A stretch of 64,000 nt of DNA. It comes from Primulina eburnea. Taxonomy: Eukaryota > Streptophyta > Magnoliopsida > Lamiales > Gesneriaceae. Each line of letters starts with the position of its first letter. Within the stretch, counting starts at the first letter, position 1. The position numbers and the translations under genes are program-made. The notes below the pieces were generated by a model. That model ran no database searches. It saw only the letters and a program-made list of their open reading frames with translations, and had not been told where the DNA came from. Location: assembly GCF_022965805.1 (NCBI RefSeq), contig NC_133114.1, positions 4,422,261 through 4,486,260 on the forward strand, in the 5' to 3' direction. This document shows positions 45,880 to 57,557 of this stretch, in pieces.

Positions 45880-46430
45880 GTTATCCATTCTTTTTCTTTT
45901 ATACTCTTTTACCACCCAAAGAAATGACCCTATCGCTTCCATGTATGCTAATATTCATGCATTAGTAAATCTCCTGCGTAGGACTAGAAAGTAGAACATA
46001 AAGTAAAAGAAAAGGTTTCAAATGAAAACTACGGATAAGGAATTACTACGCTGGAATATTAAAATTTAACCCAAATGAGGATGGCAAATTTAGTTTGTAT
46101 ATTTTCTGTTTCTCAGTGAAACATACTTTTCTTTTGTTTCTGGAATTTCAGTGATCAACGTTGGTGACAGTTTTGCATATGAGCAGGCAATCGCTATATT
46201 GGATCTGCCATCTGTTCACTTGCATTTTCACGTCTTCAGTTTATTTCATGAACTGTATTTGGCCTTATCGGAAGCTGTCGACTGCGCTGGGGTTTGGATT
46301 GTTGGATTGAATAATAAAAACGTAGCAGCTACCTACAGATTAAAGAACACTAGAGCCTGACCTACGTAATCATCTCGGCTAAATCTTTGAACAAACTAAT
46401 ACTAAAGATTATGCGTACTGCTAATCAAAT
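45880..46430. other. Downstream of the WD40 pseudogene, no gene assigned
   Basis: A 69-codon frame at 46151-46360 has no family resemblance. It might include a last exon of the WD40 gene, but I cannot support one. Confidence 0.35.
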
Positions 46431-47045
46431 TATGGTAGGGTGGGCATGTTCAGAAACTGAATCAAATTATAAAACCAAACCAAATCTCATGAATATTTCA
46501 TAAAAATTGGATTGGTTCAAAGCTTGATAAAAATAAATCAAACCAAAGATATTCAAATCGATTACGTCAACATAAAAAATCATGTGATATATTTTGTTAA
46601 TTTAGTGTTATTTTTTTGCATTTATGTATTTTATGTTTGATTCTTAGTTTGTATTATATATTAGAGAGTTTTGTAACAATACAATTACATTGCAATTTAT
46701 TTATTGTAGATTTTAGTTCAAATAAACATGAATACAACCCTAAAAGCTAAGACCTTTTTACAAGTCGCAAAATGGTGCCACCTGCATAGTATGATTTTTT
46801 TTTATAATCATTCTACTCGCAATCAAATAAAATATTTTCTCAACTTTTGTCAGATATTAATTTTACAAGTTTTTACTAAATTACTATATTTTTTATCAAA
46901 CCGAATCAAACTGAAATTCATGATTTGGTAAGAAAAGTTCATGTTTGGGTTTGGTTTGAAATGTTGGACAACTGATAAAATATAATTTTATTCAAATTTT
47001 TATCTAAAAAAATTGAACCAAATCATGGTCGGACACCGCTGATTA
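46430..47045. repeat. A/T-rich dispersed repeat, putative
   Basis: Starts near gggtgggcatgttcag and ends near catggtcggacaccgctg, with inverted aaaccaaaccaaa / tttggtttgg motifs near both ends. It looks like a non-autonomous DNA element, but no target duplication could be fixed. Confidence 0.35.
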
Positions 47046-47796
47046 CTAACAATTCATTCATAGTCTTGTCGGTTGGGACACTCCGTACTAACCCGGGAGT
47101 GTTGCCAGCTGAAAGAAATTTGATTTACACATCAGTGGCTCACGCAGAAGCCAACGATGCCTTCGATCCCATTCTTCAGATTTCATATCCAATCTAATTA
47201 CTTGAATTGTTGATTTTGACACTTGAAATAGCTCGATCACTTTATCAAAATACGTTGGTCCACCTCTAAATTATGCTAATTCATTTCCCAGTCTTAGTTC
47301 TAAATCCACGTTCTGAAAATTTGTTCTATGTAAGTTGTAACCATAAACAAGAATTTACGTAGATAAAACAAAAGGGATGAGAGATTAATAATAACAGCCG
47401 ATATAAATTCGATACTGGCAAATCCTAAGAACGGATTCAAATCCTAAATTCTGAAACTTGAAACATGAACTTGAAAAAGAACCCGAAATATCCATAAATA
47501 TACACGTGCTGCTCATTGTCTGTATAAAAAACTAATACATAGAAACAACAGGTCACCAAGCATACTACACAACACAGACCCCTTCATCTATGACTTCATT
47601 GGAGTTGAAAGATGGATTAAAAAGAGAAATAAGACCATGGGGGCGGGGGGATAGTATCTACATAACATAATTACACACAACCACACACCCACAAATGGGA
47701 ACAGAGTTTAACCGTCTTTCTAACAAGATAGAGACATTGCCATCACTCACTTGGTGTTTGTTTGCATCCTATGGGAACATACATATTCATATCTTC
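47046..47796. other. 3' flank of SHL, no gene
   Basis: A/T-rich sequence with no coding or repeat signal that I can support. The SHL 3' UTR probably extends into it. Confidence 0.45.
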
Positions 47797-50700
47797 TCAC
47801 CTCCGGCGGCGTTTTGTATCCACCTGGAAAACCCAAATTAACTCATATTTGAAAATGCAGAAAACCCAAACACAATTATTATATAAGATTCGAGGATCTA
47901 AGCATGTTTTGCTGTGTGTTGAGAAGATGTCTGTCCGGGAATAAGTAAACGAATAGGTTTTATCGACTTTAAAGATCAAAATATTTCACTATTTTACGCC
48001 TACAGAATCCAAACGATCTTGCAATTAAGATGGATTGCATTTTAACTTGAAATCACCCCAAAATGTAAATACGAGGTAGTGTCTATAACTTCTACTCCAG
48101 ATAAACCTCATCTTGTTCACTCTAGGCTGTACCCTCAAGTTTAATTATTCATAACTGCGGAGATCAATCAAGACTGGATTTTGAAAACGAGAATTACAAG
48201 GGGACCAAAGATTGCAGCAGTGATTGAATTACCTTTGCATCAGCATGTCTGGTAGAAACATGAGAGTTATGTAATTTCTTCTGATCCTCGGACGAACAAT
48301 TATGACAGAAAAAGTGGTCAAGCCTTTTGGCTTCCTCAGGCGTCATGTCTATACAAATTGGATGGAACCTGAACAAAATCACGGATGCTTATTCACTGCC
48401 ATGTATGAAACAATCAAATGATAGATCCTCTCAATTTAGACACTAAATTCGAAACAAATTTTGGCCCCCATGGCATAAGTTTTTACTTTTTATTGTTACA
48501 GTCCAATGCAATAAATATCTAATGTTAAGACCAAATTCTTTCCCCACACAAATATGGCAATAATTTGCGTTCACCATTCCAGTCGGCAACTAAGATTAGG
48601 TAAAAAAATATGCATTTCCACTTCAGCCAATTTCTAATTGAACGCCTCACGTCAGAGACCATGACTATTCGAGTCTTCTTATGGGGAAAAAAGCAGTTAA
48701 TCTTAGAAGAAACACTTTGTTAATCCATTACCTAACAGGATCCCAAGAATTGCTTAGGAGCATCACAAGGGATAATTATCTACCTCTATGATCCCACATA
48801 TATTCTGAAACTTTTTAAAATAAGCTTTTCGTCCCATGCAGTTCGATACCCAAGTTCAGAAGTCATACACAGGAATCCCAATATTTAGTAGCGAGCAACA
48901 GAGAATTATATTTGTACTTGATTGGGCACACCCTGTTTCCACATATTGAGGGATGGATTTTCCTTGTGGATGAGGATGCACGTGAATGTATTAACTAGTG
49001 GAAACAACAATGCAATCTGTTATGAGCTTTCAAGTTACATCCCCACCATAAAGTAGCTCAATTTATATTTTACTCATGTTATAAACCGTCGATTCCTAAT
49101 GGAGCTGCAAGGATTTATTTGTGTAGGTCATATGTTTAAAACTGTCAAGCATACTTATTCTTTCGTTTTTTTCCTCACATTATGAATGGGATGTGACAAC
49201 AAATTTGTTTGTGAATTAGGAAAGGCACGCTTCTTAGGAACTAACAGGAGTTACTGTCGCTCAACCACAATTTATTAAAAAGCTAAGAGTAAAATGATGA
49301 AACAACTTTGAAATGAACAAACTAGATCGACATCAAAAGCTCATAGGAAAAGTAACAGCGCAACCAAAATGGATAATGCCAACCAAAAAAGTTAATGTCC
49401 AAGAGAGTCATTCAGAAAGTGAACTCTTAAAAAAAGACACAAAAGCTGAATAACTGGAAATAAAGTAATCGGGAGCTTCATCTAAACAGGTATAAGACAG
49501 AGTCTTACCCTATGAAGTTAGAGAACAGTCAACTAATTTTTCATGCCTAAAGTAAGATTGAGGAAAAAAATTAATGCACCTTCTCATTAGCTCTCGGAAT
49601 ATTAGATAGTCACTTCACAAAGCACAAAGAGAGTACACATACATAGCTCATAGCTGGAGTGGAACGAATTCCTTCGCCTTTAGGTACGGCAAGTCACCCC
49701 CATGCTCCCATGGTACAGGCACTTTCTATTAGTACAACCTACTTATCTCATTTTAAAAACATTTAGTTTCCATATAATTTCCTATTCTACACATGTTGTC
49801 TGTATATATACAAGACACACGTACATGCATGTCTCGCTTTGGAAACATTTAAAAACGAACACAACCTGCCATATAGCTATGGAGATGACATAACCCGTCA
49901 AACAAATTCCAGAAGGAGAGGAACCAGCATAGCAGAACAATATACAAGTTTTACATGAACCGGTGCATTTTGAAAATAGCGTAACATTACAGAAATGCAT
50001 ACAATATAGTTTTTAGCTCAACACAATAGAACTGAAGCTAAAACGAGTAGAATGTGACACTAAAAGCTTAAGGAAGATCCACATAAATAATATTGTTGTA
50101 TCATGACTCTCTCCACTACATGAAGCAGATCAGCATATTATAATACAAGTGTGTGCCAAATAACCAACATCAACTGATTCTGAGGGGTATGTGAACTCAC
50201 CAATCACTGCACTCTTCACACTGAACCATGAGATCGTCAGGATTGTAAGGCATCTCACATTTACAGTAGCTGCAGCCATTTAATGAGATGGAAAATGAAA
50301 TAAAATAATGCAAAAACCTGAGCCATGGATCGATAACTAAAACTAACATACTAGAAACCAAAAATGCTACCTTATTTAGTGCACAGAGGAAAATAAATAT
50401 TGCAGTCCAGTATTCACCAAAATCAAAGTTTTTACTCACATTACAATTGAACTTAGCAACACAAAGCCATAATTTTGGACAAATGTAAAGATTGGAGGTG
50501 CTGAACCATCCTAATTGCTCCCCTGAAGTATATTTTCGGCTACTCAATTCATGATTAAAATCAACGAGTCAACTATATAAATTTATCTCTTCCCAGTTAT
50601 CACTCCTGTTTCTTTTTTCACACCAGATAGTCGTTTAAAGCAGCCAAAAGAAGAAACTTTCTGACCCACTAAGAATCTTTATTACAAGGTGATGACTACA

Positions 50701-51632
50701 GCATGGATTTAGAATCGAGCCAGAAGAATTATAGATTCTCAACAATTTTTTCTTTTTATTTTTTATCAATTAAAGCAGGTATTATTCAAAATATCTAAAA
50801 TTTCCCCTCGTGTAGATTAGGTGATGACAATTTTTTTTTAAACATTAACTTAAGTGTTCCAATATCAATTCTAAGAAACCAGTACTATCGTTCGATTCAG
50901 ATACAGTCCAAATTTACATAAAATTCACCAGGAGCCCCTTAATTTCAACAGTTTAACTCAGGCAAAACAAGATGTACTCTAAGAATAAACCTACACTGCA
51001 ACTCTGTCGGGATTAAAGGCACCGGTAGAAGAATTGTACTCGAATCGGCAGAAGAAGTCATCATTCCCAACGGCATCAAGCTTAGTGTAGCTCTTGAAGT
51101 TGTGCACCGTGCACTTCCCCTCAACAGTATCGACGCTCTGATAATCAAAGTGATCAGACAAGAACACCTCTTTTAAGCTGTGGAATTGCCGCCGGCCTCC
51201 GATAGACTCCTCCGGCCGGTAATACCACCTCACATAGATCCTCACATTCGCGCCGCGGCTGTCCGCCTCGATCCTCTCCACACGCGCGACGTACGACGGC
51301 TTTGATGTGTCCGAAGGCCTCATTAAAACACAGTCGCCAGCTGGACAAACAAACAAATAACCGTACAAGTAAGTAACACCAAATTCGGCATCACACACGA
51401 AGGTAGAAAAACAACAGAGCTAACGGCTTGCGATTCGCGAAAAGATTGAACCGATCAATTCAAGAACAGCTCCAATTTGAAATTGAACGAAGCAGACAGA
51501 TAAGCAGCTCAGCTAAGACAAAATTCAGATGATAAATAGAGGAATATCAGAAAACTAACGGCGAATAGTTTTCCCGATGTGCTTGACGGTGATGGAATCG
51601 AGAGTATGGCGCACAGATTTGGGTTTAGTCAT
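47797..51632 (-). CDS. SHL: SHL: BAH-PHD histone reader, 5 coding exons
   Basis: Coding exons 51632-51560, 51340-50995, 50269-50201, 48368-48233 and 47823-47797 splice in phase at GT/AG sites to 651 nt, 216 aa (Arabidopsis SHL is about 228 aa). The N-terminus [20 protein letters not shown] leads into the BAH domain (about 25-140: [61 protein letters not shown]), then the PHD finger ([22 protein letters not shown], then FHPICI, then FFCHNC), ending in a basic tail DTKRRRR. In Arabidopsis SHL binds H3K27me3 through BAH and H3K4me3 through PHD and represses flowering genes such as SOC1. SHL is preferred over EBS because of SIGGRRQFH and [22 protein letters not shown]. Introns 3 and 4 are long (about 1.8 and 0.4 kb). 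No disabling change seen. Confidence 0.94.
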
Positions 51633-52603
51633 GTCCGATGCGGCGGAGAAGTGGCGGAGGGGAGAGTGTGTACATGTAAAGAAGATTGCCGAGGGAGAAT
51701 GATAGAACGCCGCTTTTAATTGTATTTTCCTTTAATTTTAATAATATTAGAGATATGTTTTAATGCTTCGCGCATTAGATTTAATTGAACGGTCACGATT
51801 GATTTTGGGATTTTTGGAAATTGAAAGAAGATTAGAGGTCAATTTGGGACAAAACTGTACGGATGTAAGATTCATATATATAGACTATATAATTTGCACA
51901 GGGCGGTGTGTACAATTTTTTTTATAATATTATGGATTAAAGTGAAATTTGATAATTATCGAAAGACTAAAGAGCTATTTGAATTATCGTAATTTAAAAA
52001 AAACAAAAATATTTTTTGAAATTTAAAAAAAATATAAATATAAATATAAATTTGATATCAAATGAGGGCAAAATTGGTAAAACAAAAAACAGACCAATTT
52101 TTGATTCTTAATAATAGTAATAGATTAGGACCGCTGCTTTTTTTGTTTTAAACTTAAATCTTCAAATTAATGTGTAAATCTCATTAGTCAGATAAATTAT
52201 ATTAGACAAATCTTATACGCAAGATCACACGAAAAAATGTTCATAAGGACAATTGAACTCCTGAATATTCATCAAATACTCATCTACTCAGAACAATTTG
52301 GATACGAAGTTATATCAAACGTGGTTAGTTGTGTGTTATAATCCGCGGAACATGATAAAATGCTCACATAATTAAAAAAATTTGATATAATGTGGAACCA
52401 CTAATTATAATATTACTTATAACGATAGAAAAGAAAACAAGTTTCATAGACATTCAAATAATTATATACTAAAAAAATTTCCGGTACGTATTGCATACAG
52501 CGGTGATACACACACCAAAACAGAGAGGTGTGCTTATGGAACACACAAGGATAATGCAAGATTTTTTTGCATCAAACCAAATTTTTTTTTTTGAACGAGT
52601 GAT
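51633..52603. other. Intergenic between SHL and the receptor kinase
   Basis: The first 100 bases upstream of SHL are G/A-rich and likely 5' UTR and promoter. The rest is A/T-rich with no supported gene, and includes the 3' flank of the kinase gene. Confidence 0.45.
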
Positions 52604-55600
52604 TTAACGGCCATTGAGTGCAGCAAATTGGGCAAACATAGCAGTTCCAGAATGTTCATCGATGACTTGAACTTCAGCAGAGCTTTTTCCAGCCTCCGGT
52701 GTAGAATTTGACCTGTTATCTGTGGCAGAAACAGCAGGAGGAGTAGGCATAACGATAGGAGGAGAAGCTGGGGTCGAAAAAGACCCGTTTTCTTCGCCAT
52801 TTTTACCATGTGACCAGTTCTCTTGCAGCTGCAAAGCGGACTCCAAATTCCACAGCACATCCCCCATAGTCGGCCTGTCGACCCCGTATTCCGCTAAGCA
52901 TTTCTCGGCAGCTTCAGCAAGTTTGTACATCGACTCGGGATTGATATGACCTACCAATGTTGGATCGATGATCTTCTCTAATAGCCCTTTTCTCTTCCAC
53001 TGCATCGCCCACTCTGCTAAGTTCACTTGCTCTCTGGGTAAGGAAGGGTCGATGGCGGGACGTGTGCACAACGCCTCCAAGAGGACAACGCCAAATGAGT
53101 ACACATCTGATTTATCCGTAAGCTGCTGCTTCCGGAAGTACTCGGGGTCCAAGTACCCGAAACTACCCTTCACTGCCGTGCTGACGTGTGTTTGCTCCGT
53201 GTTTACGTCCTTAGACAGCCCGAAATCAGCCATCTTGGCGATGAAGTTGTCGTCCAACAAAATATTGGTTGTTTTCACATCGCGGTGAATGATCCCTTGT
53301 GCAGCACCGGTGTGAAGGTAATGTAGTCCCCTAGCTGCCCCAATACAGATTTCGAGTCTTTGTTTCCACGATATAGGTGTCAAGTTCTTACCGTACAGGT
53401 GGTCTCTGAATGGTCCATTCGACATGAACTCGTACACGAGAATCATCTCCGAGTTTTCGTCGCAATAACCAATCAACGAGACCAGATGACGATGCCTTAG
53501 TTTCGAAAGCATCTGAATCTCAGTTTGGAACTCGTTGAGCCCTTGCTCCGATTGCGGGTTGCCTCGTTTCACCGCGACTTTCGTGCCATCGTCGATCACT
53601 CCAAGATAAACATTCCCGAATCCTCCAACGCCTATAATCGCACTGGGATCCCAATTCTTGGTGGCTTCTTGCAACTCATAAAAAGAAAAGTACCTGCCTA
53701 AACCAGTAGTAGATGAAAAGAACTGGCTTTTTCGAGACCCTAATGAAGTCTTACTACTCGACATAAAGCTTGTATCCCCTGCATGAACTGGTAACAACCA
53801 AGAAGAGAAACTGTTCCTTTTCTGCCAATCTTGTGGTCTTTTTTGCCATTTCACAGCCATTGCACCCAATCCAACGAACGCACCAAACATCATAGCAAAT
53901 CCAACGGCTGCTACTGTTCCTTTAACTTGGTTATTACCATCTGCCTTTTCCCCATTCACACCAAATTCTCCATCAAGACTTCCAACAGAATTGTTCATCT
54001 TCAAGACCTCTAGGCCATTGAGAAGTGCGTTTTTGGTACCGGCATTTTCTCCCATCGGTCCGACTTGAACTGTCAATGGGTCCAAACCCGTGACCATGGA
54101 GGAGTTTAGTACGAAATCAGCATAATAGGCTGCTGTTAATCCGCCTGCTTCCGTGGATAAATCGAGCCCGGTGATGCTTGGCTTACCATTGATATATACA
54201 TTAAAGTACAGGTCATTAGGAGATTTGCTCACTATGTCTGCAAAGTGTAGTCGAACCAGATATTGGAACGAAGTATCAATTTTCATTTTCCATGTGATGT
54301 TGAAATTGGGAACCTGGATATGGCATTTTTGTTAGGTACGTTTAGCAACATGAATAATGATAAAAATTATATCGTTAAATTTGTATTGATACAAAAATGA
54401 AAATGCAATTGTACTAAATGTTTTCACGGATAAAAGAATTAGTTGTTGGTAAGACTCTGTTATTGTGAGAAACAATGCCTGTTTTACTACTTTCTAAAAT
54501 TTATCTTCAGTCGGAAAATAAAACTAGCTAGCTATCGAATACCAAATTGTAAATTTTTTTCTCAAAACCAATTTTTACTCAACTACATTAGATATATTAA
54601 TATATCAATCTGTATAAAAAAATTTTGAAAGAATATTCAATTTGGCAAATTGCTTAAGTTTGCAATATGTTTAATTTTTATAACGTGGTTCGAAATATTT
54701 TCCCAACTATTCATGTCACAATCTGCTCTCGTGAAATCAGCTTCACTCACCTGAACATTGGCGTCGCCATCTGGGTAGCGGTGGCGTAAACCACCGGCGG
54801 CGCAATCAGCGTGACTCACCCTCAGGATACGTTATCACGCTCGGGTCCACAGATACGTCGCTCCCGACGACTTTCGGCTCTAGGTACGGCTCATCCGAGT
54901 CCCATGCTCTTCCTAACGTGTCGTTTTGAGCCGTGATCACGGGGCCGCCGACATTGAGCCGATACACCGTCTGATATGCATTTTTCATCAGCCCCGAGTA
55001 ATCGCTCTTGGGAGATATAGCGGTGGCCACATCTCCGATCAAAATGTCCGGCTGCTGAAACGAACTCGATAGCGTTTATGTAAGCCAAGCCGCCTTGAGA
55101 AGGCTCGAACGTTAGAGAGAAACGCTCGGTGGTTACATTGACGAGGTATTCTCTGAATTCCCACGTTCGATTTTCGGGGAGCTGGAATTCGTGGACCAGT
55201 ACGAGGTTGTTGCTGGTTTTTACTTTGAATTTAGTGTTTTGCAGGTCCTTTTCGTTGTTTGGGACGGGGGCGAAGTGGAGCCGGACCCAATGCCAGCCGG
55301 GTCGGGCGACATGGAAAGTGTACGTGGCTTCGGTCTCGAAGACTTTGGCGGAGAGGTAAATCGGAGAGGGGGACGGTGGGGAAAGCTGTGGCCGGGGCGG
55401 AGACTTTGAGATCGAGGCCGTTGTTGGATAAGTAGTTGCTGGTTTCTAAATCGCTGAGGAAAACTCGTTTTCCGGGAAGGGTTGTGGCGGCGGAGCTGCC
55501 GCAGTCTAGCAGGTAATTGTCCGGTGGGGTGAACGAGTCTGATTTCGCAGGGGCGTTGATTCTTGCGGCGTGGGTTGAGACGACAGCGTTTGACACGAAT

Positions 55601-55689
55601 GTTGAAAGAACCAGGAGGATTGCCACGGCGGAATACAGTGTCGGGTGGCGGAGATCGGCGATACACCGCCGTGGATATGCGTTTTCCAT
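52604..55689 (-). CDS. ERU: CrRLK1L receptor kinase, ERULUS/CAP1-like, frameshifted ectodomain
   Basis: Two exons, 55689-54751 and 54313-52604, with a GTGAGT donor and TCCAG acceptor. Exon 1: signal peptide (MENAYPRRC ... VLSTFVSNAVV) and malectin-like domains (NYLLDCGSSAATTLPGKRVF; GWHWVRLHFAPV; INAIEFVSA; YRLNVGGP). Exon 2 (569 codons, uninterrupted): end of malectin 2 (NFNITW, DLYFNVYING), membrane segment near VAAVGFAMMFGAFVGLGAMAV, then kinase with GVGGFGNVY, VAVKRG, IIHRDVKTTN, DFGLSK and GSFGYLDPEYF. All catalytic residues are present, so the kinase is active-type. Closest remembered relative is At5g61350 (ERU/CAP1), which controls root-hair tip growth and calcium. Exon 1 needs four frame changes, near 55365, 55060, 54826 and 54770, that cancel in total. 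Either a pseudogene or assembly errors. The intron is unusual for this mostly intronless family. Confidence 0.88.
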
Positions 55690-56382
55690 ATCTGCAGCTG
55701 CCCTCCTGGGAGGATGAATTTTGGAAGGATAACTATGGAAGAAATCGGGAGAAAGATTATCGGCATTGTGTTGATTCTGAACCTTTTTTTAATTTTTTAA
55801 TTAAATTTGTAATGTTTTTTTCAGGAAATTAATGTTCAATTCGAAATCATTTTGTGATATCCAATGTTGTCGGATGAATCTGGGGTGGAGGGAGAAGAAA
55901 GCTTAGTTTGAGCTTTTGGTGCCTATTCTTGGTTAGCAGATATTGGAAGGTTAGAGGGAGGGCTTCAACTTAAATAACTATTGTAAAAATTGTATAGACG
56001 ATTCACGGTCGTTTCGTGAGACGATATCTTATTATGGGTATATGATTAAATTATTATTATGCTAAAGTACCACTTTTATTATGAATCATGGTAGGTTCCG
56101 TTTAAGATAAGATCGTAGACGGTTTAATCCTATTGTTCAATATATGTTAACACTATTTCTTGGTATTCGATCAATGTCTTTTTGTATCATAAAATATATA
56201 TTCATTTTCTAAATCGTTTCACATGTTCTCTGATTAAAAATGAGAAAATCTTTTTAATAATAAAAACTACCACGCAATTCATTTTCTTCTTCCTATCCTT
56301 GCATCTTCCTTGTTAAAAAAATTGAAATGTTAAAAAATAAAATCAAATGGAAACCAACTACATCATTTATCATAATAGATTA
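55690..56382. other. Promoter region of the receptor kinase and MITE debris
   Basis: The 200 bases next to 55689 are probable 5' UTR/promoter. A degraded copy of the gagacggtctcac MITE is visible at about 55985-56140 (tcgtgagacgatatctt, tagacggtttaatcc). No gene. Confidence 0.45.
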
Positions 56383-56575
56383 TGGCAAAAATTTATATGA
56401 GACGATCTCACGGGTCGTATTTGTGAAACGAATCTCTTATTTGGGTCATCCATGAAAAAGTATTACTTTTGATGCTAAGAGTATTACTTTTTATTATGAA
56501 TATGGGTAAAGATGATCCGTCTAACATATTAAGATCCGTGAGACGGTCTCGCATGAGACTCACTCATAGATTATT
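56383..56575 (+). mobile_element. MITE of the gagacggtctcac family, well preserved
   Basis: Runs from ggcaaaaatttatatgagac to tctcgcatgagactcactc. Ends are inverted (gagacgatctcacgggtc near 56399 and gatccgtgagacggtctc near 56535). The interior has duplicated agtattacttt motifs. Related copies lie at 34060, 55985, 61740 and 62285. No coding capacity; a non-autonomous DNA transposon by structure. Confidence 0.7.
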
Positions 56576-56965
56576 AGATAGATCATTATAGATTAACTCG
56601 TAAAAATATATGAATCTACATTTTTTTTATCAATATAAACTTTGTTCAAATATTAATCAGAACGTTGACATGACATCTAACAAATAAAAAATATTTTGTG
56701 TCACGTCAACTATATATGATATTATTATGTAAAAATCCTTGTGATATAATAATAAAAACACACAAAACCATTTGAATAACTTATATGATCAAAATACAAA
56801 TAGATCGACTTACATAATCAATAGCATCACGCATATTCATGACAATTTATCTAATGTTTATTTATGAGGGTTGGCATTAAACCTCCCAAGGTAGTTACCT
56901 GTTGACTGTTGTGACGCTGTGGATGACTTTCATGTTTATTTGGATTTTGAGTTCGTCCATCGCAT
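56576..56965. other. A/T-rich intergenic DNA
   Basis: No supported gene or mobile element. Confidence 0.4.
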
Positions 56966-57060
56966 GGATAATTTTAGGGTGTACTTCTTCTATATGGACC
57001 TCCTGCAACTGGAAAGACATTGTTGGCCAGAGCAGTGAAATTAATGTTCAACACGTGTGC
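56966..57060 (+). pseudogene. AAA-ATPase exon fragment with Walker A motif
   Basis: One frame reads GVLLLYGPPATGKTLLARAVK, matching the Walker A region of AAA ATPases of the 26S proteasome RPT type. Sequence on either side does not continue the family. A single exon-sized fragment, probably carried here by a mobile element or left from a lost gene. Walker A residues GxxxxGKT are present, but it cannot function alone. Confidence 0.7.
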
Positions 57061-57557
57061 ATATTTTTCTAGTATTAATAAAAGTTGTCAGCATTCACAA
57101 AAGATACTGGTATCTCGCAATGGATGTTTCTCTCTTCAAACCATCAACCCATATCAAAAATTTAGAGAACGTAGCTTGCATGGATACGGAGATAAAAGTT
57201 ATGTATCACAAAACAACGTTCGAAACATATGTCTCTAATATATAACAAAATAGCTGTCTCTTTTCAAAACAAAAACAAAACAAAATATCTGACTATCGAC
57301 TAATTAAACACTTGGATAAATATTAAAACACTGTCACAATTTTTTAGAATTTTTTTAGAAAGGGGGTCTAAGCTTATTCTCAGTGTCCGGCCAAACCCGC
57401 CCTGTTGTCGTTCCTACTCACATGTTTCGATCACTGGGTGTTGAACCACGGTAATATTTTCTCAATTGCAGCGACTGAGCAAGCCGAGTTTCTCGTCCCA
57501 AACAACTTTAATCAACAGGAAATTAATAATATCCAATAAGCAGAGGCAATGCCCCGA
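57061..57557. other. 3' flank of HISN7, no gene
   Basis: No supported coding region. A stretch with gtctaagcttattctcagtg near 57366-57385 followed by a C-rich segment is unassigned and may belong to the HISN7 3' UTR. Confidence 0.4.

Noticed and set aside
51154..51348. Second minus-strand frame over the SHL BAH exon
   Set aside because: Shadow of the real BAH reading in another phase.
55129..55832. Plus-strand frames opposite the receptor-kinase ectodomain
   Set aside because: Antisense shadows of a G/C-rich coding exon, with no recognisable protein.
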